From Sphingobacterium litopenaei (GTDB lineage Bacteria; Bacteroidota; Bacteroidia; Sphingobacteriales; Sphingobacteriaceae): a stretch of 64,000 nucleotides of DNA. The notes under the pieces are model-generated. The model was given only the letters and a program-made list of their open reading frames with translations, made no database searches and was not told the DNA's origin. Each line of letters begins with the position of its first letter. Position 1 is the stretch's first letter. A program made the position numbers and the translations under genes. Location of the stretch: assembly GCF_014692495.1 (NCBI RefSeq), contig NZ_JACOIJ010000016.1, positions 1 to 64,000 on the forward strand. The letters run 5' to 3'. Positions 44,464 through 53,668 of this stretch are shown piece after piece.

Positions 44464-44877
44464 TTACGCTTCTTTTCCCTTTAAAAAGTATTTTTCTTGA
44501 AATTTGAATTGCGGAGTAAGCCAATACATCAATACGACACGAGAATATCGGTAATTGAATGGTGCTAAAATAATGGATACAGCAATCGCTACTGAAAGAT
44601 ATAACCAAGGAGATTCTAGGTTTCCTGTCAAAATATAGGTTGCAACACAGGCAGTAACCAACTCAGCTACCACAAAGGCATAACTTACATACATCGCTAC
44701 ATAGAAATAGCCAGGTTCTTTTTCATATTTCAAGTTACAATGCGGACATTGTTCATGCATTTTCTTGGATTTGAAACTCAATAATGGCGCTTTGAACATA
44801 TTTCCAGTGCGACATCTTGGACATTTGCCATCTACTGCACTTTTAAATTCCCCAGGTATGGTATATTTTGTAGACAT
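44464..44877 (-). CDS. DUF983 membrane protein
   Basis: A 137-residue protein with two CxxC pairs at the N-terminus (GKCPRCRTGNMFK and HEQCPHCNLKYE, probable zinc ribbon), the GYFYVAMYVSYAF motif and two transmembrane helices (about 62-110). The family is widespread in Proteobacteria and Bacteroidota with no known function. It follows the AraC regulator gene by 19 bp on the same strand. Confidence 0.88.
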   Translation of the reverse strand: MSTKYTIPGEFKSAVDGKCPRCRTGNMFKAPLLSFKSKKMHEQCPHCNLKYEKEPGYFYVAMYVSYAFVVAELVTACVATYILTGNLESPWLYLSVAIAVSIILAPFNYRYSRVVLMYWLTPQFKFQEKYFLKGKEA

Positions 44878-44896
44878 AATATTGTATAATTTCTAG

Positions 44897-45745
44897 TTAT
44901 TTATTCTTCCGAAACTCTTCTGGCGTCACACCAACTACTTTTTTAAAAAATTTCGTGAAATAAGAATTATCATTAAAATTCAAATCATAAGCTATTTCAG
45001 CTACCGAATAATCTTTGATGACCAATAATCGTTTTGCTTCCAAGATTACACGATCTCGAATAATTTCGCCTGCAGACTGACCCAACAATTCTTTGCACAA
45101 AGCATTCAAATGGTTTGGTGTAATATACAACAGCGCTGCATATTCTTTCGGTAGATGTAAGGACTTGAAATTCGCTTCGATAAGATTCAAAAAATTGCGT
45201 AATAACGTATGGTTGTACGCATTAGACTCTACCGAAAGAGAGGGTACACGTTGTTGGTTCAGTAGATTAAAAAGATACAACAGCGTACTCGTTACAAAAT
45301 CCTTTTCTCCCTCAAAGTTACGAATTCGCTCCAGCAATTCGACCACCAATTCCCTATCGTTCTCTGCTACTTCAAAAACACCATCACGCACCAATCCTGA
45401 GAAAAAAGATAAAGTATTTAGATAGTCGGGACGCAAAAGTAAATTCTTAAACAAATCCTTATGAAAGTTCACCACATAGCCCTGCATCTCCCCTTCAAAT
45501 TCCCATGTGTGGATTTGTCCCGGAGACATAAAGTAAATTTGCCAAGGTGCGATTTCAAACTTTTCAAAGTCAATGGTATGACTACCACTCCCTGCCGTAA
45601 ATAATACGAAATGGTAAAAATTATGGCGATGTGGAAATACAAGATTCACATTACGCACCAAATAGTCCGCTAAGCCCTCAATCATAATCTCTTGATTAAG
45701 ACCGTGAGAAACCACACATTGCTCTATTACAGGAACTTTTGCCAT
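44897..45745 (-). CDS. AraC-family transcriptional regulator with cupin sensor
   Basis: A 282-residue regulator from the ATG at 45745 (MAKVPVIEQ). It has an N-terminal cupin domain (about 30-120, FPHRHNFYHFVLFTAGSGSH, IYFMSPGQIHTW) and a C-terminal AraC double helix-turn-helix (about 185-280, AEIAYDLNFNDNSYFTKFFK). A longer frame starts at 45838, but a perfect promoter box (TACCTTTG, 45759-45752) lies inside that extension, so 45745 is preferred. It probably controls DUF983 or a distant target. The ligand is unknown. Confidence 0.84.
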   Translation of the reverse strand: MAKVPVIEQCVVSHGLNQEIMIEGLADYLVRNVNLVFPHRHNFYHFVLFTAGSGSHTIDFEKFEIAPWQIYFMSPGQIHTWEFEGEMQGYVVNFHKDLFKNLLLRPDYLNTLSFFSGLVRDGVFEVAENDRELVVELLERIRNFEGEKDFVTSTLLYLFNLLNQQRVPSLSVESNAYNHTLLRNFLNLIEANFKSLHLPKEYAALLYITPNHLNALCKELLGQSAGEIIRDRVILEAKRLLVIKDYSVAEIAYDLNFNDNSYFTKFFKKVVGVTPEEFRKNK

Positions 45746-45751
45746 CGTATA

Positions 45752-45759
45752 CAAAGGTA
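45752..45759 (-). promoter_or_regulatory. -7 box of the AraC regulator
   Basis: TACCTTTG on the minus strand, only six bases before ATG 45745. If used, the transcript would start at or next to the start codon. Confidence 0.5.
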
Positions 45760-45890
45760 CTTTGAATATACTATTAAACATGGTAGTATTATTAGAATTA
45801 ATGGTACTTTTTATGGATAAGTAAATATTACCATACAATTCAGTACATATGCGGGAATTAGAATTGCTTATTTCTTCCTAACTTTAACCC

Positions 45891-46442
45891 ATGTCGTTAC
45901 ACAAAGATCCAGAACTCAAAGAAGCTGTACTAAATCTTTCACCCAAAGAGAAAGACAAACTACTTGTTCGTTTGATAAGCAAGGACAAAATGCTAATGAA
46001 ACAATTGCATTATCAATTGTTAGAAAACGAATACGATTTGGAAGACCGCATTAATGCGTTACGTGAAAAGTTGCAAGATCTTTTGAGTCCCAATCGTTCG
46101 GGAATAAAGAATACAGCCATGTATTCTCATTACCGTACGCTGACTGCATTACTGAGACAAGCCAGTGGTATGATTAACGAGCATGAGAAAGTGACCAAAG
46201 ACAAATTCAGCGAAGCTGAATTCCGATTGCTTATCCTTCAATTAGCTTTCGAACATTATCCCATCCTTTTCCAAAAAAGCTATGTGGCTGCTTCCGATAA
46301 ATTGCATCGCTACGCTGCCGCACGCCTCAAATCCACCATTAGTAAGTACGACAAACTCCATGAAGATTTACAGTTTGATCTAAAAGAATCCTATGATAAA
46401 GTGATGGAGTTTGCTGAGAAGCATCATCTACTAATACATTAA
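45891..46442 (+). CDS. Conserved helical cytoplasmic protein, unknown function
   Basis: A 183-residue, highly charged, almost wholly helical protein with no signal peptide or membrane segment. It begins MSLHKDPELKEAVLNLSPKE, a start typical of small Bacteroidota housekeeping-type hypothetical proteins. Residues 30-70 may form a coiled coil. It is divergent from the AraC gene. No function is assigned. Confidence 0.7.
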   Translation: MSLHKDPELKEAVLNLSPKEKDKLLVRLISKDKMLMKQLHYQLLENEYDLEDRINALREKLQDLLSPNRSGIKNTAMYSHYRTLTALLRQASGMINEHEKVTKDKFSEAEFRLLILQLAFEHYPILFQKSYVAASDKLHRYAAARLKSTISKYDKLHEDLQFDLKESYDKVMEFAEKHHLLIH

Positions 46443-46556
46443 TCTTCGCAGAAACGGCGAAAAGCAATCCAATTTTTTCACCGATTACACTTCCATTTTC
46501 ACCGAAATTCTACCTCCGTTGGTCGAAAGGTCATTCTTCTGCCTCCAAAACCGCTA

Positions 46557-46564
46557 TACCTTTG
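46557..46564 (+). promoter_or_regulatory. -7 box of the NTF2-like gene
   Basis: TACCTTTG, 38 bp before ATG 46603. It shows that the longer frame from 46519 is not the translated one. Confidence 0.6.
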
Positions 46565-46602
46565 TCATAACAAAACACCAGAAAATCAAAAATATTACAG
46601 TT

Positions 46603-47028
46603 ATGAAAACAAATATCAAATTATTCGCAGTAGCAGTTATCGCTTTAGTAGCAACAGTTTATACAGCAAACGCAGAGATAAAACCTTACAAAGAGTTAGA
46701 TAGCAAAGAGGTCGTAATGAATTATGTAGGCGCTTCATTATTAGAAAACGCAAACTACACCAAAGAAATGTTTACAGAAGATTTTGAGTACAGCAACACG
46801 TCAAACAAAGAGAAATTCGGCAAAAAAGAATACGTAAAGCACTTAAAATCGCTTAAGAACTTAAAATATAATGCGACACAATCTTTTGAGATAATGGATC
46901 AAGTAGGCAACACCGCAGTAGGAAAAGTAATCATGAATTTCGACAATTTCACGCGCGTAGACTACATTACCTTATCCCAAACTACTGAAGGCTGGAAGAT
47001 CAGTAAAGTCGTAACGACTTATCCATAA
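46603..47028 (+). CDS. Exported NTF2/SnoaL-like protein
   Basis: A 141-residue protein with a signal peptide (cleavage near TANAE, residue 22). The mature part has the cone-shaped NTF2-like pattern: helical VMNYVGASLLENANYTKEMF, then paired strands FEIMDQVGNTAVGKVIMNF and WKISKVVTTYP. This resembles the small periplasmic nuclear-transport-factor-2 family of Bacteroidota (lumazine-binding-like). The function is unknown, probably ligand binding. It is monocistronic. Confidence 0.78.
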   Translation: MKTNIKLFAVAVIALVATVYTANAEIKPYKELDSKEVVMNYVGASLLENANYTKEMFTEDFEYSNTSNKEKFGKKEYVKHLKSLKNLKYNATQSFEIMDQVGNTAVGKVIMNFDNFTRVDYITLSQTTEGWKISKVVTTYP

Positions 47029-47056
47029 TTACTGGGTAATTTTTGTTTAGTATGAA

Positions 47057-47082
47057 AGTCTGCAGCGTGCAGGCTTTTTTTG
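47057..47082 (+). terminator. Terminator after the NTF2-like gene
   Basis: AGTCTGCA / TGCAGGCT with loop GCG (one G-U pair), followed by seven T residues. Confidence 0.88.
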
Positions 47083-47487
47083 TTTGTATAATTCTCTCCA
47101 AATTTTGTTACAAAAGAAATGTAAATCTAGCCCAAAAACACAAATGGTCAACATTGTCCTAAATTGTCTCAAAATGATACACATTTGGCAAGATTTGGCA
47201 CAGATTGTCCATTGTAGACAAACCTACCTTTTCAGCAGGTTTGTTCGGGTCATCTTCGGATCGGCTTCGGAAAAATGGCATTTTTTCCGAACAACTACCG
47301 AACAAAACCCAAATAAAGCCCTAAACTGATTTGAATTTGAGAAAAGCTGTCAGAAATGTGAGATTTGGAAATTTGGGATATTTATGTTTATTTTTAATAA
47401 ACTGCGAATTCTACGCTCCGAGTAAAACATTTCGTCAAATACCTCAAGCTATAGAAATCTACAAATCCCCCTCTCCCATATTTTTAC
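47083..47487 (+). other. Intergenic region with two hairpins upstream of mfd
   Basis: There is no credible gene. Hairpin 1 is ACAAACCT / AGGTTTGT (47217-47224 with 47236-47243). Hairpin 2 is TTCGGAAAAA / TTTTTCCGAA (47265-47274 with 47281-47290), which is terminator-like. TTCGG repeats occur between them. If transcription starts upstream, the pair could act as an attenuator, but mfd has its own -7 box further down. Confidence 0.5.
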
Positions 47488-47495
47488 TAACTTTG
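47488..47495 (+). promoter_or_regulatory. -7 box of mfd
   Basis: TAACTTTG matches TAnnTTTG, 20 bp before the GTG start of mfd. Confidence 0.55.
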
Positions 47496-47515
47496 GTGAA
47501 AACATTGGGACTTAA

Positions 47516-50500
47516 GTGAATATTCAGGAAATCTTAGCACAATACGGAAAAACAACACAAGTCACTACACTTGTAAAAGCAATTCAAAGTAAAAATCCTA
47601 AAATCCAGCTCAAAGGACTTATTGGGTCATCGGACGCGATGGTCGCTGCTTCGGCGTATCATATGCAAGAACGACCGTATGTCTTTATATTGCCGACACA
47701 CGAAGATGCTTCTTACTTTTTGAGTGATTTGGAAAGCATGTTTGAAAAACAGATTTTGTTTTTCCCAGCATCTTACCGTAAAGCCTTTGATTTCACCCAA
47801 CTGGATAGCGCCCATGTGTTGCAACGTGCCGAAACATTAAGCTCACTGAATCACACTTCTGGACTTCCTAAAATTGTAGTAACCTATCCTGAAGCTATTG
47901 CGGAGAAAGTTATCAATCGTCAGGACTTGGAGAAAAACACGTTACCCATCACGCAAAACACCAAACTCAGCATTGATTTTATCAATGAGTTCTTGTACGA
48001 ATATGATTTTGAACGCGTGGATTTTGTATATGAGCCTGGGCAATTTGCAATTCGGGGAGGTATTGTCGATATTTTCTCGTTCTCCAACGACTTGCCATAT
48101 CGTATAGAGTTTTTTGGTGACGAGATCGAGAGTATACGAACGTTTGACATCGAAAGTCAGCTTTCGGTTAGTAAGATACATACGGTTACCATTGTACCGA
48201 ATGTTCAAGCTAAATTTTTGGCAAACAACCATATTTCTTTGCTGGAATACATCGACAGGGATTCAGTAATTTGGATCAAGGACGTACAATTCACTTTTGA
48301 TATAATAAAAGAAGGCTACAAAAAAGCATCTCAACTGTGGAAGGCATTGTCTGAAGCCGATTTGAAAAGCAATCCAGATTTAGTGGATCCGCGTTTTACC
48401 TTTACGGATGACAAGAATTTCGGATCAATGATATTTGATTTTCCGAATGTAGAATTCGGAAAACAGTTCTTCTTCAATGCAGATGAGGTTATTACCTTTG
48501 ATACCCATCCCCAGCCTTCTTTCAATAAGGATTTCAACTTGTTGATTCACAATTTCAAAGAAAACGAAAGCAAGAAAATAAAGAATCTGATTTTTTCGGA
48601 TTCAACCAAACAGGTAGAGCGTATCTATGCTATTCTTGATGATATAGATAAGTCTGTCACATTCACACCTATTTACAAAGCATTGCGAGAAGGTTTCCGC
48701 GATGACACTATACAGTTGGCATGTTATACAGACCATCAAATCTTTGATCGATACTATAAATACAAACGTATAAAAGCATACGAGCGTTCTCAAGCTATTA
48801 CCTTGAAAGAATTGCGCGACCTTAAGCCAGGGGATTATATTACGCATATTGACCACGGTGTAGGTAAATATGCAGGATTGGAAAAGGTCGATGTAAACGG
48901 TAAAACTCAAGAGATGATTCGTCTGATTTATGCAGACAATGATTTGTTGTACGTTAACATCAATTCTCTAAATCGTATTTCTAAATATTCTGGCAAGGAA
49001 GGCACTATTCCTAAAATGAATAAGTTGGGAACAGATGCGTGGGATAAGCTGAAGAAAACAACCAAGAAAAAGGTCAAAGATATTGCGCGTGACTTGATTA
49101 AACTGTACGCCTTACGTAAAGCACAAACGGGTAATGCATTTAGTCCGGACACGTACTTGCAAAAAGAATTAGAAGCTTCGTTTATTTACGAAGATACTCC
49201 AGACCAAGAAAAAGCAACCAACGATGTGAAGCGTGACATGGAATCACCACATCCGATGGATAGATTGGTCTGTGGAGATGTAGGTTTTGGTAAAACAGAA
49301 GTCGCGGTTCGCGCCGCTTTCAAAGCTGTAGCGGACAGCAAGCAAGTAGCGGTTTTAGTACCGACTACCATTTTAGCCTTACAACATTACCGCACCTTTT
49401 CCGAACGTCTGAAAGGTCTTCCTGCAAACATTGACTATATCAATCGTTTCAAGACTTCCAAACAAATCAAAGAGACCCTTAAAAAACTCGAAGAGGGTAA
49501 AATAGATATTATCATCGGGACACACCGATTAGTCAGCAAGGACGTCAAGTTTAAAGACTTAGGCCTGATGATTATCGACGAGGAACAAAAGTTCGGTGTA
49601 TCGGTAAAAGAGAAATTAAAAGTAATGCGTGCCAATGTGGATTCGTTGACCTTGACCGCAACACCTATTCCACGCACGTTGCACTTCTCTCTAATGGGTG
49701 CTCGCGATTTAAGTATTATTTCGACGCCACCACCAAACAGACAACCTGTACAAACGGAATTGCATGTATTTAATGAGCAATTAATCCAAGAAGCAGTTTC
49801 GTATGAGATTGATAGAGGTGGTCAAGTCTTCTTTATTCACAATCGTGTAGCCGACTTGAAGCAATTGGGCGGCATGATTCAGAAACTCGTTCCTGGAGCA
49901 CGCGTAGGTGTGGCACATGGACAGCTGGAAGGCGATGACCTAGAAGATGTAATGTTGAAGTTCATCAACCATGACTTTGATGTCTTAGTCGCAACAACGA
50001 TTATCGAAGCTGGTTTGGATATACCTAACGCTAATACGATTATCATCAACCATGCCCATATGTTTGGCTTGAGTGACTTACACCAAATGCGTGGCCGTGT
50101 GGGACGTTCTAACAAGAAGGCTTTTTGTTATTTGTTGAGTCCACCAATGTCAACTTTGACACCAGAGGCTTATAAACGTCTTTCGGCGATAGAGGAGTTC
50201 TCGGAGCTTGGTTCAGGTTTCAATGTGGCGATGCGTGACTTAGATATCCGCGGTTCAGGTAACTTGTTGGGTGCTGAGCAATCCGGCTTTATTGCAGAGA
50301 TTGGTTTTGAGATGTACAACAAGATTTTGGATGAAGCGGTTCAAGAGTTGAAAGATGATGAATTTGGCGATTTGTTCGCGGACGAACAGAACAGAAAATA
50401 CGTTTCGTTTACACAGATAGACACGGACTTAGAAGTATTGATTCCAGACGAGTACGTAACTAATATTGGCGAACGTTACAATTTGTACAACGAGATAGCA

Positions 50501-50851
50501 AAATTAGAAAACGAGTCCCAGCTTCAGGCTTTTGAGAAAGAATTGGAAGACCGTTTTGGTCCTATTCCTGCCCCAGTATTTGAATTGTTTAATACGCTTC
50601 GTCTACAATGGCTAGGTAAAGAAATTGGCTTTGAAAAGATTTCTTACAAGAAACAGACCCTGAAAGGTTATTTTGTCAATAACGCTAAATCTAGCTATTA
50701 CGAATCTGAACAGTTTGGTAAAGTATTGGCTTTCGTAGGAGCAAATCCTTCCATTAGCAATCTAAAAGAAGTAAAAGGACAACTCCGCTTAGCTTTAAGC
50801 AATATCACAACAATAGATTATGCTTTACATCTGTTGAAGCAGATGATTTAA
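47516..50851 (+). CDS. mfd: Transcription-repair coupling factor
   Basis: A 1111-residue DNA translocase that pushes stalled RNA polymerase off lesions and recruits UvrA. Domains: UvrB-like module (about 1-330), RNA-polymerase-interacting CarD-like domain (about 435-510, DLKPGDYITHIDHGVGKYAG), superfamily 2 helicase (Walker A in GDVGFGKTEVAVRAA, DEEQ box in IIDEEQKFG, motif VI HQMRGRVGRS) and a C-terminal TRCF domain (about 960-1090). It starts with GTG. Length and domain order are normal. Confidence 0.96.
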   Translation: MNIQEILAQYGKTTQVTTLVKAIQSKNPKIQLKGLIGSSDAMVAASAYHMQERPYVFILPTHEDASYFLSDLESMFEKQILFFPASYRKAFDFTQLDSAHVLQRAETLSSLNHTSGLPKIVVTYPEAIAEKVINRQDLEKNTLPITQNTKLSIDFINEFLYEYDFERVDFVYEPGQFAIRGGIVDIFSFSNDLPYRIEFFGDEIESIRTFDIESQLSVSKIHTVTIVPNVQAKFLANNHISLLEYIDRDSVIWIKDVQFTFDIIKEGYKKASQLWKALSEADLKSNPDLVDPRFTFTDDKNFGSMIFDFPNVEFGKQFFFNADEVITFDTHPQPSFNKDFNLLIHNFKENESKKIKNLIFSDSTKQVERIYAILDDIDKSVTFTPIYKALREGFRDDTIQLACYTDHQIFDRYYKYKRIKAYERSQAITLKELRDLKPGDYITHIDHGVGKYAGLEKVDVNGKTQEMIRLIYADNDLLYVNINSLNRISKYSGKEGTIPKMNKLGTDAWDKLKKTTKKKVKDIARDLIKLYALRKAQTGNAFSPDTYLQKELEASFIYEDTPDQEKATNDVKRDMESPHPMDRLVCGDVGFGKTEVAVRAAFKAVADSKQVAVLVPTTILALQHYRTFSERLKGLPANIDYINRFKTSKQIKETLKKLEEGKIDIIIGTHRLVSKDVKFKDLGLMIIDEEQKFGVSVKEKLKVMRANVDSLTLTATPIPRTLHFSLMGARDLSIISTPPPNRQPVQTELHVFNEQLIQEAVSYEIDRGGQVFFIHNRVADLKQLGGMIQKLVPGARVGVAHGQLEGDDLEDVMLKFINHDFDVLVATTIIEAGLDIPNANTIIINHAHMFGLSDLHQMRGRVGRSNKKAFCYLLSPPMSTLTPEAYKRLSAIEEFSELGSGFNVAMRDLDIRGSGNLLGAEQSGFIAEIGFEMYNKILDEAVQELKDDEFGDLFADEQNRKYVSFTQIDTDLEVLIPDEYVTNIGERYNLYNEIAKLENESQLQAFEKELEDRFGPIPAPVFELFNTLRLQWLGKEIGFEKISYKKQTLKGYFVNNAKSSYYESEQFGKVLAFVGANPSISNLKEVKGQLRLALSNITTIDYALHLLKQMI

Positions 50852-50890
50852 AATATAACAGGAGCTTAAAAGCTCCTGTTATATTTTAAA
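50847..50890. terminator. Terminator after mfd
   Basis: A near-perfect palindrome with 21-bp arms (TTTAAAATATAACAGGAGCTT and its complement, written here as positions 50847-50867 and 50870-50890). It overlaps the mfd stop codon. Confidence 0.9.
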
Positions 50891-51046
50891 CTAAATTTCA
50901 CAGTAACCTGCTTGACAAATTTTAAAGATAAAAATATTCATATACACGAGTTACGAGAATATAAATTATTACACCACCTAATGCCCCCAACAAATACTTT
51001 TTACTGTCCTTAATATTTTTATAGTTAATTATTAATAATATTCTTT

Positions 51047-53545
51047 TTAATCCACTTGAAACAAAGCATTCGCCATTATTAGCTTTCCTGAATCCCAAAA
51101 ATTACGGAACAAAACATTGTCTGCTAAATATACTATAGAACCAGCCCCCAGAGACTCCGTCCCAAAGACTAAACCATTCTTAATTTGCTTACTCAGGTTC
51201 TGTCCCACAAAGCCACTCATTAAGGCATTTTCCTTGATATAACCAACATTCCAACCTGCCCCATCTTTAAAATATTGGTATAACGTACCATTAGTACGAA
51301 GTGTATAATATTCTTTTGCCCCATACATTAACGGATGAGTAGCATCAAAATCTACTTTATAGATAGCTCCCGCAGTATATTCTTTCAACGATTCACGCTC
51401 ACGTTCCGCATAAGGTTTCAATGGATTTTCTTTGGCTCTTAGCGTCGTGTCTTGCTTCATCGGTTTCAATTTTATCCAAGGTTGAGCCGACAATTGCGAA
51501 ACTGAACTTTCCAAGGCTATAACTTTTCCACCCTTACGAATCCAATTCGCAAAACTTTCCGCTTGCGTCTTATCACGCAAGAAAGTATAGGTACTACTCG
51601 GCATAATAAACGCATCTATTTCAGACCAATCAATGCGTTCCATTTCTTTCGGGTTGACTAAGACTATTGGATATTGAAGATCTTTATCAAAATAATGCCA
51701 CACTTCTCCTACATTTAAGGCACGCATGCCTTCTCCCGCTAACATCAAAACTTTAGGAGCTTTTATCGTTTTCACATCAGCACTTCCAAAATCTTTTGCC
51801 CCCTCAATTATTCCAGAACTAATAGTATGCACTTTGACCGCATGTTGATCCGCTATTTCTTTTAACGATTTCTTGATATTAACAGATTTATTATTCGAAG
51901 ACATAATAAGCAAAGAACCACTAGGAAAGTCTTCTCCATTCAATTTGAAAGCATGCTCTGAACGTTTAACGGTAATTTTCTTTTGAAGAAGCGCTGCAAG
52001 TGTCTTTGCTGAAGCAAAACCATCCCATTTTATGGCGTAGCCAAAGCTATCCCCAATAGTATTGCTCACTTTATCCAACTTATAAGGGATAGTAGCACCA
52101 ACTTTTGTAGAGCTCGCTATCGCCGGTAATCCGTAGACATAAGGTAGGGACCAACCTGTGATATCATAAGTCAATGAATCCACCAATTTAGCTTCGGGCT
52201 CAAATAGTACACGAACTAATGCCGCCTTAGGCTGGTTTCCCGGCACGACCAAGTCTTTATCTTTTGCGTTATAAGTTGTGCTCTTTTTAGTAGCGTATTC
52301 TATACCCTTAAATGCCCCCTGTGCAGTATAATAACGAATCTTATTTTTATCCAAAAGCTCCATTAACGAACGAATCTTTGCCTCATTCGCGGGCTCGTGC
52401 TTGATGACATAACTCTGATAAGAAGCTAAGGTTCCGTCATTGGCTTGTTTATAGAATTTCTTAAACTCTTCAACTACTTTTGACGCATTTTGCGATACGA
52501 CTTCCACTAAATTCATTCCCGAAGCATGATGCTGAATTGCTCTATCCACTAGCGTAAGGGTATCCTTTTGGTCAGTGTATACTCCTAGACCCGCCGAACT
52601 ATTTCCAGCCTTTTCATACGTCATTCCGATAGAACCCGAATAAATAGGATAGGTATCACCATACGATGGATAAAATAAATCGAAACGTTCTTTGGTAAAG
52701 TACAACCAACCTTGTTGGTCAAAGTATTTTGCATTGTGCTTACCAATTGTTCCTTGAAATTCACGTTGCCATGGTGTAATGACCTCATGTAAAGGCTCTG
52801 CCGCTGGCGGAAAATAATATGGGGCATTAATACCCATTTCATGAAAATCAATATGAATATGCGGTAACCACTCATTATAAATCTTAATTCTTTGTTGACT
52901 TTCACTTTGCGTCTGCCATGCCCAATCACGATTCAAGTCAAAATAATAATGATTTACACGACCTCCTGGCCACGGCTCACTGTGTTCTCTAGCATACAAA
53001 TCGGGATTATATGTCACTCCTATGATTCCGTTCTGCCAATTGTTATAACGCTCTGTTCCGTCAGGATTCAAGCAAGGATCAATTATTATCAGAGTATTTT
53101 CTAACTGTGCCTTAGTCGCAGTATTATTGGGATTCACTAATTGATATAATGTCATCATCGAAGACTCCATGGAAGATGTCTCATTCCCATGTACATTATT
53201 ACTCATCCAAACAATTGCAGGCATATCCACAAGTTCTGCATTGCCTGTTTCTTCTCCAGCAAGCTGTAAGTTATTTTTACGAATCGCTTCCAGTCTAACT
53301 ATGTTTTTGGAAGATGATACAAAAAACACATACATAGGTCTGCCTTCTACTGATTCCCCATATTGTTGATATTTTACTTGTTGGGGAACTTGCTCTGCAA
53401 CATATTTATAATATTCTAGGACTTTCCAGTGTGGGGTAATCTTCGTTCCAATTTTTCTTCCAAGATATTCTTCTGGCGATTTAATTTGCGCCCAAGATGT
53501 AGTAAAAAGACAAATTGCTAAGGCTAAGGTTAGTATATTTTTCAT
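51047..53545 (-). CDS. M14-family zinc carboxypeptidase, exported
   Basis: An 832-residue protein with a signal peptide (about 1-19, TTSWAQ). The zinc site is in NVHGNETSSMESSM (HxxE, about 118-121), the third ligand is probably in PHIHIDFHEMG (about 230), and the catalytic domain reaches about residue 350. The C-terminal 450 residues form beta-rich and glutamine-amidotransferase-like regions common in Bacteroidota M14 proteins. It probably trims peptides or peptidoglycan stems in the periplasm. It stands alone. Confidence 0.87.
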   Translation of the reverse strand: MKNILTLALAICLFTTSWAQIKSPEEYLGRKIGTKITPHWKVLEYYKYVAEQVPQQVKYQQYGESVEGRPMYVFFVSSSKNIVRLEAIRKNNLQLAGEETGNAELVDMPAIVWMSNNVHGNETSSMESSMMTLYQLVNPNNTATKAQLENTLIIIDPCLNPDGTERYNNWQNGIIGVTYNPDLYAREHSEPWPGGRVNHYYFDLNRDWAWQTQSESQQRIKIYNEWLPHIHIDFHEMGINAPYYFPPAAEPLHEVITPWQREFQGTIGKHNAKYFDQQGWLYFTKERFDLFYPSYGDTYPIYSGSIGMTYEKAGNSSAGLGVYTDQKDTLTLVDRAIQHHASGMNLVEVVSQNASKVVEEFKKFYKQANDGTLASYQSYVIKHEPANEAKIRSLMELLDKNKIRYYTAQGAFKGIEYATKKSTTYNAKDKDLVVPGNQPKAALVRVLFEPEAKLVDSLTYDITGWSLPYVYGLPAIASSTKVGATIPYKLDKVSNTIGDSFGYAIKWDGFASAKTLAALLQKKITVKRSEHAFKLNGEDFPSGSLLIMSSNNKSVNIKKSLKEIADQHAVKVHTISSGIIEGAKDFGSADVKTIKAPKVLMLAGEGMRALNVGEVWHYFDKDLQYPIVLVNPKEMERIDWSEIDAFIMPSSTYTFLRDKTQAESFANWIRKGGKVIALESSVSQLSAQPWIKLKPMKQDTTLRAKENPLKPYAERERESLKEYTAGAIYKVDFDATHPLMYGAKEYYTLRTNGTLYQYFKDGAGWNVGYIKENALMSGFVGQNLSKQIKNGLVFGTESLGAGSIVYLADNVLFRNFWDSGKLIMANALFQVD

Positions 53546-53642
53546 ATCAGAATTAAGATATGTGCAATATATAAATAATTATTTTATAATTTTTAATGCT
53601 GCTATAGGTGAAAATACTCTATCAAATTCATAGATATTTTAT

Positions 53643-53650
53643 TAGCTTTG
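53643..53650 (+). promoter_or_regulatory. -7 box of the trans-sulfuration gene
   Basis: TAGCTTTG matches TAnnTTTG. It includes the TTG at 53648 that would start a longer frame, which argues for ATG 53669 as the true start. Confidence 0.6.
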
Positions 53651-53668
53651 GGGAAAGACCTATACGAA

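Noticed and set aside
50925..51047. A minus-strand frame with a membrane-like stretch (YLLGALGGVIIYILVTRVYE) after the M14 gene
   Set aside because: No ATG, GTG or suitable start precedes it outside the M14 gene, so translation is not supported.
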